A DNA stretch of 64,000 nucleotides from Dichetophora obliterata (lineage: Eukaryota; Arthropoda; Insecta; Diptera; Sciomyzidae), in contig OY986436.1 of assembly GCA_963920525.1 (NCBI GenBank), forward strand, positions 94,743,342 to 94,807,341, given 5' to 3'. The first letter of the stretch is position 1, and the number at the start of each line of letters is the position of its first letter. The notes under the pieces were generated by a model that was given only the letters and a program-made list of their open reading frames with translations, was not told the DNA's origin and did not search any database. This document shows positions 23,750-34,514 of the stretch, piece after piece. Both the position numbers and the translations under genes were made by a program.

Positions 23750-25690
23750 TGATATTCGCTCAAATATAGAAATCAAAATTTGTTTCTTTTTAGTATTGAA
23801 CTATATTAAATAAGCAAATAAACTTTTTTGTCTTGACAGTTTTTGTTTTATTCATATAATTAGATACACTTTTAAATACGTGATGTTATGTACAGTAGTT
23901 AATGCATAAACTTCAATAGGAGAATCCGTTTGTGTACAGACTATATTTTTTAGGTACCTTTTTATTTGATGTAAAAAAATATTTACAATATTTATGAATT
24001 TTTTAATAAATGCAATTTTATTTGTCTTAATCTAAAAGAGTTATTTCCTGTATTATCAAACCTAATGTATTTATGCACTTTCATACTTTCTTTATGACAT
24101 CTTTAACCGAAAAATTGTTTTACTATAAAAATTGTCGTTTAAAACTAAAAAATTTGTAATACTTAAATACATAAGTGTTATTATAAAACTAACAGTGACA
24201 AAACATTTAACTGGTAAAAAACTAAGGTTTTAAACATTGGATCGATAAACGCACGCATTGAAAAAGTAATAACTAAAAAATTGTGTAAAATTTGTGTAAT
24301 TTCTTGAATTGAAGACATCAACTGGCCGCCGAGATCATTCGATTTAATACCATACGCCTTTTTTTTTGAGATTTTTTAAAAGATTTTTACTACAGTCTAA
24401 CTTTCCTAACTCGAATCATCATTACTCAAAAAATCGATTTATGGCGACTTGGAGCTTTTTTATATTTCTAACTGCTGTTAACTAGAGGACTAGTAAATCG
24501 ATGCTTTCACACATTGACTTTTTATCTTCTCGGTGCAGTCAGAAGAAGAACCAGGTTCGTATGATGAAAAATATATTTTTTTTAAGCGTAGAAACCTTAT
24601 TGAATTTTAGCTCGACATCTTCTTAATTTTTTTTGTTAAGATTGGATTTTCGTCAACCCACACACTTTTAACCACGCGTTTAATGTTTATTACAGCAATT
24701 AAAAAAGAAGTAATAGAACAGACAGGGGCTTATGTAAAGATTTTAGTTATGGAAGTTCGTCCTGTGGAACAAGATTTGTATGAGAATTTGTCGAATATAT
24801 TGTTGTAGGTACAAATAGAGGGTTTTAAACTTCAGAACATTATAAACTGCTTTTTTTTATGAAAACCAAAAATTTAAGTGGAGGTTTCCTCTTTTGTTGG
24901 TTTTTTTTTTGTTAATTCAAAAAATGTATAAAGTTAAAAGTATTCTTGGCCATATTACTCAAATCAATCCTTTGTGTGTATTTTAATTGCCTGGAAAAAA
25001 ATTGTCACACTTTGCTTATTTTTTGTCATTTTGAGAAAAACCCCCTAAATCACTAACCGCGATTGCACTAATCTGTTGACAACTGCATTATTTCCACGAG
25101 TTGGTGCAATTTTTTTCTTGAAAGTGTTCTGAGATTATTTTTAAAGTAAGTATCATAAAAATACTGCGATTTTCTTTTAATTTAAAATGAAACCTCTTAT
25201 TTAAAGACCCTGTTGAAGCATAATAAAACAATAAGATTCGCTAGCATAACTATCATATAACGGAGTATTTGTTTGATTCATTGGTGCCATATTGCATACA
25301 CACATATGTATATGTATTAGTCTGCATGCACTACTTAAAAAATGATTATATGTAAGCCCTAAAAGTGGTCATTTTTATTACTAAAAGTCTATACCAATAT
25401 TTGGTCAACATAACTCTTAAATGCTGAAATTCTGAGACACTTTGAAGTCTCGGTAGTTTTCTCTCCTGTGTTTAATAAATCCTGAGGTTGGTAAACAGTA
25501 TTTTAATTATTGAACAAAAAGTGCTTTGAGATAGTAAATTCAATATATTTACATGAGAATTAAGTTTTTAATTTTTTTTTTGCTTGCGTGAAATGTTCTG
25601 CTATATTTGGAGCAAAACTTTTTCTAATATCCTATGCTTAAGACATCGCCTAGGTCTTCTACCTCAAGTTATCGTACGTTAAGCCTATAT
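23750..25690. other. no gene seen between MITE and bib stop
   Basis: AT-rich sequence. The bib 3' UTR must begin at 25690 and run leftward, but its length cannot be set. No conserved repeat recognised. Confidence 0.5.
25374..25379 (-). promoter_or_regulatory. possible bib polyadenylation signal
   Basis: AATAAA on the minus strand about 310 bp past the bib stop codon. AATAAA is frequent in AT-rich DNA and others lie further on, so this is only a candidate. Confidence 0.25.
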
Positions 25691-26896
25691 TTAATTCTGA
25701 CGCATTGGCAGCATTCCGAAGTGTTGACGTTGTTGTACATGAATTTGTTGTTGTTGCTGAGGTTGTTGTTGTTGCTGTTGTGGCGGAAGAGCTCCTTGAT
25801 TTGCGGAAAATGCTCCTGAGAGGGGTTGGGGATGCGAAGCTACAACTGGTGTTGAAACCTTACGCTCAGACTGTGTTCTCATTTGTGGAGCACCTTGATT
25901 TTGACTACCGTGCGATAAGGGTTGGGCATACATTAGAACAGGGTCAACATTGCCGTTACGAGCTGGTGGCGTCACTGCTGATCCATGGTATGATCCATAT
26001 GAGCTGTCATCAGATTGAGCCGACTGTCCACGGTTTCGAGGTGCAGTCATTCCATACACCGACTCTGGACGACGTTCAAACTTAAAATTGCCATCAGTTG
26101 GGGTAGGATTATGACGGGTGCCGTAGACGGGTTGAAAACTATGTTGCGAACTCTGTTGTTGTTGATGGTGTTGATGCAGCTGTTGTTGTTGTTGCTGTTG
26201 ATGCTCGTGCTGTTGTTGCTGTTGTTGCTGTTGATGGTGTGGCTGCGCCTGTCTTGTTGACCCACGTATGGCATAAATGCTTTCGGAACGCTGCTGCAAT
26301 TGATTCTGAACATTCTGGTTTTGAATGTGTGAAGACTGGACTTGTTGGTTTGTGGTTCTCAGTGGATACAAGCTCTGTGCTGGTACAAGTGGACCCGATC
26401 GAGGTAAAATTTCACGATTTAGAGCTGTATTGCTTTTTGCATAGACCGATTGGGAACGGTTAAGGTTGGTGCGTGTTAGCGTGGGTGAACGGCAATACAT
26501 GGACCTAGTTCCACCATAAAGAGGCTCTGACTGATCTATTTTAGTCAGTGGTGGCGCTGTATATAAGTTTTGGCATAAAGTGTTACCACTGTTTGTCTGT
26601 TGGGAACTATTAGTTTGCTGGCCACGTTGAAATGTGCTCGAAAACTTGGCTGGCATATTCGGCTTATCCAAATCAAGATCGTAGTTCGTATCATCTTCAG
26701 AGTGTATTGAAGATGAATCATTGTTGGTAGAGACTTTTGATAGGCGTGACTGACGGCGAGAGTTAAAAACGTATTCGTACACGATTCCTGATGCAATACC
26801 ACCTACAAGAGGTCCAAACCAATACACCCAATGATTTTCCCACTTGTTTAGTACAAATGATGGTCCCAACGAACGAGCAGGATTGAGATACGGCAT
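25691..26896 (-). CDS. bib: big brain (bib), terminal coding exon
   Basis: Last exon of the MIP/aquaporin-family protein Big brain, 401 codons to the stop. In Drosophila Bib is a neurogenic membrane protein that supports Notch signalling in lateral inhibition; it has been reported to conduct cations and to act in endosomes. Seen here: the second pore motif NPARS at residues 5-9, the last membrane helix at about residues 21-44 (HWVYWFGPLVGGIASGIVYEY), then a long cytoplasmic tail. The tail has an acidic serine patch (SSIHSEDD), tyrosine repeats (PLYGG, SVYAKS, SIYAI, PVYGT, SVYGM), Gln/His-rich runs at about residues 218-250 and 375-392, and the conserved block QSAQSDDSSYGSYHGSAVTP. The exon starts directly after a TTTTTTAG acceptor; the ATG is internal to the protein, not the start codon. 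Tail motifs and order match Drosophila Bib as I know it. The polyglutamine runs make plus-strand shadow frames. Confidence 0.96.
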   Translation of the reverse strand: MPYLNPARSLGPSFVLNKWENHWVYWFGPLVGGIASGIVYEYVFNSRRQSRLSKVSTNNDSSSIHSEDDTNYDLDLDKPNMPAKFSSTFQRGQQTNSSQQTNSGNTLCQNLYTAPPLTKIDQSEPLYGGTRSMYCRSPTLTRTNLNRSQSVYAKSNTALNREILPRSGPLVPAQSLYPLRTTNQQVQSSHIQNQNVQNQLQQRSESIYAIRGSTRQAQPHHQQQQQQQQHEHQQQQQQQLHQHHQQQQSSQHSFQPVYGTRHNPTPTDGNFKFERRPESVYGMTAPRNRGQSAQSDDSSYGSYHGSAVTPPARNGNVDPVLMYAQPLSHGSQNQGAPQMRTQSERKVSTPVVASHPQPLSGAFSANQGALPPQQQQQQPQQQQQIHVQQRQHFGMLPMRQN

Positions 26897-27782
26897 CTAA
26901 AAAAGAAAAACTAATTAATAATGGTTGTATTACGTGCCTAGATAACATTTTTTAAAAATCTTTAGACTATGTTTGAACTTTTTTTCAAACATTTTAATTA
27001 TTTATGGGACCTAAATAACTCTATTTATGGGACTATGAGTCACCCGAACCCTTTGATACTACGATATTTTTAAATGGCCTCTGCTGAGCTCGGTAGTCTT
27101 TATATATGTAGCTAATTATCTTTATAATTTTGTTTACTACTATTTTTGAATTTAATTACCAGTTTAACAACACTGTTTTTACTTTATTTTGAATTTCAAT
27201 CATGTTTCTTTGAATTTGACATTTTCTTTATTCTTCCCTTCTCACGAAAATCTCGTTCTGTGCACATGCACTTTTCAAGTGCTCCAACATAAAATTTAAC
27301 TTTAAGTTTTTATATTTTGGCTTTAATATAATTTTAAATAGTAAAGATTAGCTCTAGCAGCTTATATAAAAAGCCGGATTTTCCTTTCAGGATACCAAGA
27401 TTAAAATATTACACAAATATATATAAATATTCACAAAAATGGAACCTTTCGTATCCAATCGAAAAAGAAACCACTTTATAAGTTTTACACATTGTAAGAT
27501 ATTCTTGGGAAAGCGATTATAAACTATAAGGAACACACCCACAGCCTATTTTAGTCTTGAATGTTGTATTATTTGATGACGTCACAAGTTTATTTATTAT
27601 TAAAATATTTCTTTTTTTATTTGTAAAGGTTCAACTGTTAGGATGACGTAACTTTGTGTTGCCTTCTTTGTACTTTAGAATTCTTTTGTTGGATCATAGC
27701 AACCTGTGTCGACTTCAAGCGAAACTTTTACGAACGTAAGCTTATGTGATTAAAAGCAATTAATGTCCTATTAGTTGAATTC

Positions 27783-29950
27783 TTGTTTCAATTGGTCAAC
27801 ATGTCTGTGGAATTACGAAGTTCTCAAAAGAGTATATTTTTGATCGGGGATTTAAAACATCAAATTACGGGCTCAAAACTTCCGTTTAATAGACAAATTC
27901 TACAAGTTTTGTTTTACAACATTCGTAAAGTTAATTTCACTGTGAACGAAAGTGCAAATCTCACGATACGCGAGTGTATTATTTTTTGGGAAAAGGCTTG
28001 CATACGTATGAAATCTATACCTGATAGTGTTAAGAAGCTTGCGAGCTTGTACCAGATTTGGAGGATTTTGCAAAAAAATTCACAAAAAACTCAAGACATT
28101 TTTGAGCAGCGCCGACAAGAGTTCGTTAAAGATTTAGACAATCTGTTCGATGTAGCACATGTCGACGAGCTTCAATTAATTGAAATAGATGAAGACAAAA
28201 TCTTTTTACAACGCCAGAGAGAGCCAGGTACCAGGTCACTTATCAGGAATAGACAAAAACTGGCTGAATAAGAGAAAACAACGCGCCTTCGAGCTTTGGA
28301 AGAAGAAAAGCTGCGTGCTTAATATTTAAATGCACCAATTCCTTCCACATCATTCAACGAACCATTTCAAAACGATTCAATTTCTGAATCTGATGAAGAC
28401 ATGGATTCACTGGAAGATTTGTGAGCCCCTATCGATACAAGACAAAGTTAGTACCATAACAGGTAAAACACAAATGCCGGTGCCAATTAAGTATGAGAGA
28501 CTCTGTATTTGTTCTTGAAGCTACAATTAAAGCACTTGGTCTTAATATTGACGAGTTTCCGATAAGAAAGTCATCAATACAAAGAATTTGTACGACAAAA
28601 CGGAAAGAAAGTGCAGAAGCCATAAACATTGACTTTCAAAATGAAGTACCAGATATTGCAACTGTTCATTGGGATGGCAAGCTTTTGCCTGCCTTAGATT
28701 CCAGGCAATCCAAATAAGAGCGTCTACCAATAGTAATTTCATTTAAAAATAAGGAACAACTTATTGCTGTGCCAAGGTTGGAAAGCTCTTCAGGAAGTGA
28801 ACATGCGCAAGCTGTTAGGAATGCTATAAGAGACTGGAATCTCTAAGAAAACGTCAAAATTATTTGCTGTGACACAACGGCTTCAAACACAGGTCGTATT
28901 AATGGAGCTTGTGTGCTTCTTTTGCAAAAACTAAACCAGGAAATGATTTTTTATAGTTGTTGTGTATGAATTGGTGTTAAAAAGCGTGTTTGAAGCAAAA
29001 ATAAGTCAAGTGATCGTAAGCCCTGATATCCCACTGTTCAAACAGTTTCGAGATAGCTGGAAAAGTGTCGATCCCAATAAAATACATTGTTTTAAAGACA
29101 TGCTTACATCATACTTTACTGCCGCTGATATCAACAATTTTATTGAGTTTTACAAAACTGAGCTGTCCAAAAAAATAGTCGGAGATGACTATAGAGAGTT
29201 CATAAAACTTTCCATTATATTTTTAGGGGGAGATACGGAGAGAAAGTTTAAAATTCGACCTCCTGGTGACATGCAACAAGCTCGATGGATGGCGTGAGCG
29301 ATCTACTCCCTAACAATATCTTTGCTCAAAGGTCAATTTAAAATTTCGAGGAAGGATAGTGCAGCACTATTTTATGTCTGCTTATTTATTGCAACATCTT
29401 ATGTCAAGCCATGGCTTAAAAGCATTTATGCAGTTAAGGCACCTTATCAGGATCTATGTTTTTTAAAGTCAATAAAAGCCTACGAAAAAATTGATAGTGT
29501 AATTTCAAAAGCCGCTTTAAATAAGCTAATTTATCCAAAGGAAGTATATTAAGCCATGGCAAGCGTTACATCGCAACGAAGGAAGAATTTTGTGGTAAAT
29601 TGTATGGTAAGTTTCCTTAATTTTTATAGTATTAGGTTTCCCTCTAAAGTACAACGGATAAAAAACCTCATGAGAGGTTAAATACTCTTAAGGTTTTTTA
29701 GATCCCTCCAATGTAATTTACATTTTTTTAATGACTGTATTCTTTTCTGTTTCAGAGAAAAACATCGATGACTTCATATCAGTCAAAAGAAAATCCTTCT
29801 TTGAACGCCTTAAAATCGATGACAGTTTCCTTCACGACTGTCCGGCTTTGTGGTCAAGTAAAATTTCCTTTCCAGACGCACAAAAAAGATTTCATATGTA
29901 TGCATGTATGTATGTCCGTCCGTCAAAATTTGCAAACCATTTTTCGCAAT
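27783..29950 (+). pseudogene. RNase-H-fold (hAT-like) transposase-related gene, dead
   Basis: Plus-strand pieces form one broken protein: an amino part LIGDLKHQITGSKLPFNRQI (27841 on); after several in-frame stops, VLEATIKALGLNIDEFP; VHWDGKLLPALD (28654); ICCDTTASNTGRINGACVLL (28861); then YELVLKSVFEAKIS, IPLFKQFRDSWKSVD, a helical segment to PPGDMQQARWMA, and WLKSIYAVKAPYQDL. A probable intron (GTAAGT near 29607 to TTTCAG at 29755) leads to SEKNIDDFISVKRKSFFERL. The HWDGK and CDTTASNTG motifs, followed by what should be a C-x-x-H motif (here CCVYE), resemble a widespread arthropod family with an RNase-H-like core. At least six in-frame stops make it non-functional. No terminal repeats were found, so whether it moved as a transposon is unknown. 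Confidence 0.75.
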
Positions 29951-30090
29951 TTTGCAAACTTGTTGGTATCTGATTAAGCTGAAATTGAACATATGTACAT
30001 ATGTAAGTTCGGTGACAATGCGATATTATGATAACATTTTTTGCCGCACCCCCTTTTAGCGCCCACAAATCAGTAAAAATTCTATATCTC
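29865..30090. repeat. CACCCCC-family repeat
   Basis: ATGTATGTCCGTCCG, GGTATCTGATTAAGCTGAAAT and GCCGCACCCCCTTTTAGCGC boxes also occur, inverted, at 39.1-39.5 kb. It overlaps the last frame of the dead gene to its left. Confidence 0.6.
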
Positions 30091-30091
30091 C

Positions 30092-30703
30092 ATAAATAAA
30101 AATAAAATAAATAAACTGGCCATTTCAGCCCTTGGAAGGACTTTGACCTAGTTTCTATTGATCAATTGTGCTGTGCGTGTTATTAAATGTTTGATCACAA
30201 ATGACCGAGAATTGGACCTAAGTGTTTTATGCCGACTACGAACGGCTTATGTTCTCAAGAAACTTTACATGACAATTTTTACTCTCTGAGGTTTGCCATT
30301 GTCTGCAGAGAAGTGACGACCGAACAGAAAAATTAATTCAATTGAAGGGCTTATTGCAATAACATGATAAGCCACATAAAAAATATTTCGAAAAAATCGA
30401 CTCTAAAGTTTTGAAAAAAGGTATTTTTGTATGAAGAATTGGAATTGAACACGGAAACATTTACAAATACGTTAGAAAATTAATAAGAAATAGCCAAAAT
30501 TTCTTCAGTGGTTATTGGCAATGCATTGCGTAATGTATTCAGCCTAAGGAATTGATTTTTGAGATCATGTGGCTTATCACGTTATTGCAGTAAGCCCTTC
30601 AATTGAAAAAAACTTTCAGTCTGAGCTGGAATTGAACTCGGGCTACCGCAGTTCCTTAGCTTAGGGGCCACGCATTCTACCCACTACGCTACGGCCGATA
30701 TAA
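30092..30703 (-). mobile_element. tRNA-derived SINE, copy 2, interrupted by a MITE
   Basis: On the minus strand the head reads CGGCCGTAGCGTAGTGGGTA (A box TAGCGTAGTGG), followed about 45 bp later by GAGTTCAATTCC (B box), the internal pol III promoter of a tRNA gene. The body (ATAAGCCGTTCGTAGTCGGC, AACACGCACAGCACAATTGA) and a TTTATTTATTT tail follow. A 257-bp element sits inside at 30344-30600. Confidence 0.88.
30344..30600. mobile_element. 257-bp MITE inside the SINE
   Basis: Inverted ends GAAGGGCTTATTGCAATAAC and GTTATTGCAGTAAGCCCTTC, about 34 bp each. It is flanked by AATT on both sides (30340-30343 and 30601-30604); the true duplication could be longer, because the flank is palindromic with the element ends. 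Confidence 0.85.
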
Positions 30704-30778
30704 GTTTTGAATATAATAATATCTCCATAAGTTTTGAAAATAAAAGATGTAATAATAAACCTTTTAGACTAAAAAGTA

Positions 30779-31392
30779 AAAAATAAATAAAAAGTAAAAA
30801 TATTTTTTTAAAAAATAAGCTTTTATTTAAAAAAGACGTAAACTAAAAAAAACATAAATGTAAGTGACATTTGTCATATATGTATATAGTAGGTATATTC
30901 TAGGTGCAGAAAAACCCCTCTTTTGGTTAGTCATCATCATAATATAGGCGTACATAAATTGGTAAGTTTTAAGGACTTATATAAATTTAGAATTTTTGAA
31001 ATACATTTATATTTAAATGCTTAAGGCACTAGATGTCCACGATCCGTTATACAGGTTTACTACACATTATCAGTGGCATTGAATCTTTTAGTAAGCTTAC
31101 CTGTATATAAACTGCGATCCATTATGCAGGTTTACTACACAATATCAGTGCCTTAAGCTTTTAAATATAAATGTATTTGAAAAATTCTAAGTTTATATAA
31201 GTCCTTAGAACTTACCAATTTACGTTCGCTTATATTATGAGGATGAGTAAACAAGAGAGGGGTTCTTCTGCACCTAGTATATACCTACTATATACATATA
31301 TGAAAAATGTCACCTTAATTTATTTTTTCTTTTTAGCTCACGTCTGTTTTAAATAAAAGCTTATTTAAAAAAATTTACTTGTTATTTATTTA
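30779..31392. mobile_element. foldback element with ~250-bp arms
   Basis: The left arm (about 30779-31028) returns inverted at about 31142-31392: AATAAGCTTTTATTTAAAA, GTGACATTTGTCATATATG and GTAAATTGGTAAGTTCTAAG all face their complements. Single arms occur at 35925-36150 and 38915-39015. The core carries two facing TACAGGTTTACTACACA copies. No target duplication identified. Confidence 0.85.
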
Positions 31393-31399
31393 AAATACG

Positions 31400-32900
31400 A
31401 TGACTGGTTGTATTTATGAACCATTTAATGTTATCAAGATCCTATTGAGAACTTATGCGGTCATATTCGACACAAAAAATGAAACCCTTGCGTATATATG
31501 TAAGTTAACCCAAATTATTGCATGAATTATATCTGTGCAAATTATGCATTCCTCTGATGATGCCAACTGTGAAGAGGATTCCGACTATTTAGTGACAATT
31601 GACTAGAAAGCTCAGAATGGCTCTTGCATTTCATAAACTTTTCTGAATTTTCAGATTTTGGCTCGATGTAGGGAGCCAACCAATTCTTTTTATGATATAT
31701 AAAAATTAATTAATAAAAATATTTAATGATATATTCATAAGTGAACAATATGAAAGATATATAAAAGAAAAAATTATTGCAATAGCCGAAAATGTTTATT
31801 ACATATGGGAACATGTCGATTATAAGTGTACTGAACACAAAAAAAATTATTGATTGTGCCTTGCTCGTTTTGTTGCGAAAAAATTGTCGGTGGTCAATTG
31901 ACAAAATTCGTAATGTAAGCGATTTGCTAAATGATAAGCTTGATATTTTAAGCAATTAATGCAAAAAATAGAATGAAATCACTTAAAAAAAACAAACTAA
32001 AAAAAACCAAAACGAAACTAAAAGTCATTAAGAAAAAAAAAAAAATATTACGTCTCTGGTTGAAACTCAAGATTCCAAAAAACAAGAATAAAACTAAATC
32101 CTTAACCAACTGAGCCATTCACACTGTTGTGACACTGTTCAAATAATAACCATAACAACATTGTTGTTATCAAAACTGCTTCTCAATTGGAGGCAATATG
32201 TGTGTACATGAAAGTGTCTCGTGTGCTTGTGTTAGTGACATTGGAGGCAAGAGCTTTAGCTTCAGAGGGAAGAGCTTTAACATTATCTGCCGCTTTTTTG
32301 TTCTAGGATGTACATCTATATGATAAGTTATCTGTGATGCCACCTTAAAATCACTTCCTGAAGAAAAATTCACTGCTTTCGGCAAAATAAAAGGCAACTG
32401 TAACATAGACATCCACAGCATCCGGCTGAAACACCAGGAACCGAGGCGATGAGATTTGACATAAGCTTAACATAAGCATAAAGACTAAAGTAAAGCAAAA
32501 ATACAATAACAAATGTGAAATGGGAGAAAAACTGAGAAATTGACTGTGCGCTTGCACGGGCATCACAAAGATTTCTGATGAAGCCTTTTAGCACGGCCGA
32601 AATTGCAATAAAATCAGCTAGTGATTTTTTCCTTTTCATATCGAAAAAACTTAGTTGTTGTTGTTGTTTCTTTGGAAAGATTCGTTAGTACAATTAATTG
32701 TTCTAACTTTGACCTTAAGCTCAATAAACGATTTTAAACTATCAAACAACTAGAATTTGTATTTAAAATCAAGTATGATTTGAAACTATCAAACATTTAG
32801 AATTTGTATTTAAATCATATAAAATATTACTATTATTATTATTTTTTTTTCCAATTAACATATACTATATGAATTGATATGTACTATATTGAAATTTTTT
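31400..32900. other. intronic sequence, no gene seen
   Basis: Contains an 89-residue minus frame (32639-32370) with a hydrophobic middle (SHFTFVIVFLLYFSLYAYV) and Cys-rich end. No family is recognised and nothing supports expression. Confidence 0.4.
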
Positions 32901-33029
32901 TAAGTTAAGCCAACATATATTCGGGCAGAGCCGAACCGTTCCCACGTCTGGTGAATATAAAGCGTCTTATTTCGGTAGTGTGGGTTAATAAAACCTCAAA
33001 TTTCCAAATAAATGAAAGTATTTTATGTA

Positions 33030-33800
33030 ACTCTTAAGTGGGGGACTGTAGCGTGACGTTACAAGCACATATAACGACCACTGTATAAGTATATATATTA
33101 TTGCATTTACCTGTACCACTTGTAAGCATTATTCTTTACCTATAAAAGAATCATTTTTGTTATTGCATTACCTGAACCACCATACTTACCTGAACCACCC
33201 TGTATTACCTTTAAGCCGTATTCCTTACTAGTAATATTCTTTACCCATAAGCATTATTTATTTATTTATTAGCCGAACAAGGCAATTTACTTATTCTAAC
33301 AGGTTGTTTTACCTATACAAGAATCACTCTGTTATTACATTTTATTATATTAAACTTACCTGTACTACACTGAATTATCTTAAAGCATTATTCTTTACTT
33401 TATATAAACATTTTTACATTTATTATTACATGTTATTAGTATAACATACAATTACAGCCCTATTCTGGCAAATTAAAAAATTGTTAACCAGTATTTTGAA
33501 TATTTCTATGTGTTGTTTTCAATACAAAATTTAAAGCTCAAAAAACAAAATTTGTTAATGAAATTGTCAATAACTGAAAAGCAGTTGACAATTTTTATCA
33601 AAATTTATTATTTTTGAGCTTCAAATTTTGTTTTGAAAAAAAAATTACAACAAACATATAGAATTATTCAAAATACATCATTTAAGCATTATTCCTTACT
33701 TCATATAAACATTTTTAAATTTATTACCACATGTTATTGGTATAACATACAAATAGATTACATTAACCTGTACTACAGTGTAGTTTAACATCTTATACTA
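33030..33800. repeat. degenerate direct repeats, possibly LTR-derived
   Basis: Units built on TACCTGTACTACACTG, GCATTATTCTTTAC and ACATGTTATTAGTATAACAT recur several times. The start (33036-33055, CTTAAGTGGGGGACTGTAGC) looks like a polypurine tract followed by TG, as at the edge of a 3' LTR, but no second LTR, primer site or gag/pol sequence is seen. Confidence 0.4.
33452..33677. repeat. palindromic MITE-like repeat
   Basis: AGCCCTATTCTGGCAAATT... runs into a self-complementary centre (AAGCTCAAAAAACAAAATTT facing AAATTTATTATTTTTGAGCTT). It matches 4952-5440. It interrupts the direct repeats around it. Confidence 0.6.
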
Positions 33801-33809
33801 TAGAGCATA

Positions 33810-34510
33810 ACACGGCAACAACTAGACAGTCCCCAGTAAAAAATTATGCGATCGCTTCCATGAGGAGCAACAAAGGAGCGCTCTTTTGCTGTTTTATTGC
33901 ATCAAAAAGTGAGCTCTTGTGCCCTTGTGCTCAAAAAAATTAACCCGACGCAAACACAAACACTTAACATGTGCTTATTTTAGCTTAAATCATTTTATAC
34001 TTGCGTTAACAGGTCATTCTGCAAATTGAAAAAAAAAATTTGCTCAGGGTGATTCAGTTTAAGTAGTGCATGCGGTTTTTAGGAAACTCTATCATTATTT
34101 TCTGTGAAAAAATATTTTAAATGTTCCTTTCATTCGAGTCGCGCAGTTTCAACACCGAGGTCGTGAAGTTCGACCAGCCAACGATAATTGCGTTTTGTCC
34201 ATCCACTGGTGCGACTGACGCAATTAAAGTACAGTTTTTAAATAGAATCAAAAACGATTCGTAATTTGTGATGACTTGAGCTAGGGAAGCCTAGCCTTCG
34301 GAGTAAACCTAGATCAAAAAAAAAATTGTTTTTTTGCTGATTTATTTCATCATCACTGAATCATTTATTGATTTATTGATCGCTCCTTTTAAGCTGCTCT
34401 GGGATGTTAAAGAGAGCGCTACCCCTAGCTTGTATCAATAAGGAGCACTCTACAGTATCTTAGAGAGCACTCCCAGATCGCTCATAGGATGATCCACTTT
34501 TTGACTGGGT
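33810..34510. other. intronic sequence, no gene seen
   Basis: The ends may be related: AGTCCCCAGTAAAAAA at 33829 and TTTTTGACTGGGTAC at 34497 are loosely inverted, and TGCGATCG/GATCGCTC elements occur near both. A MITE is possible but I could not confirm duplications. Confidence 0.35.
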
Positions 34511-34514
34511 ACAT

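Noticed and set aside
25705..26463. Plus-strand reading frames of 126, 81 and 74 residues
   Set aside because: They are antisense to the bib exon; the Leu/Val-rich runs are the complement of the CAG/CAA glutamine repeats.
26047..26802. Other minus-strand frames in the bib exon (88 and 85 residues)
   Set aside because: Off-frame shadows of the bib coding sequence; only the 401-codon frame matches Bib.
32105..32145. Sequence resembling a tRNA D-arm (minus strand? TGGCTCAGTTGG on the complement)
   Set aside because: An A-box-like match exists, but no acceptable B box or acceptor stem follows, so neither a tRNA gene nor a SINE head is supported.
32370..32639. 89-residue minus frame with hydrophobic segment
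   Set aside because: Could be a membrane protein fragment, but no family, splice signals or repeat context support it.
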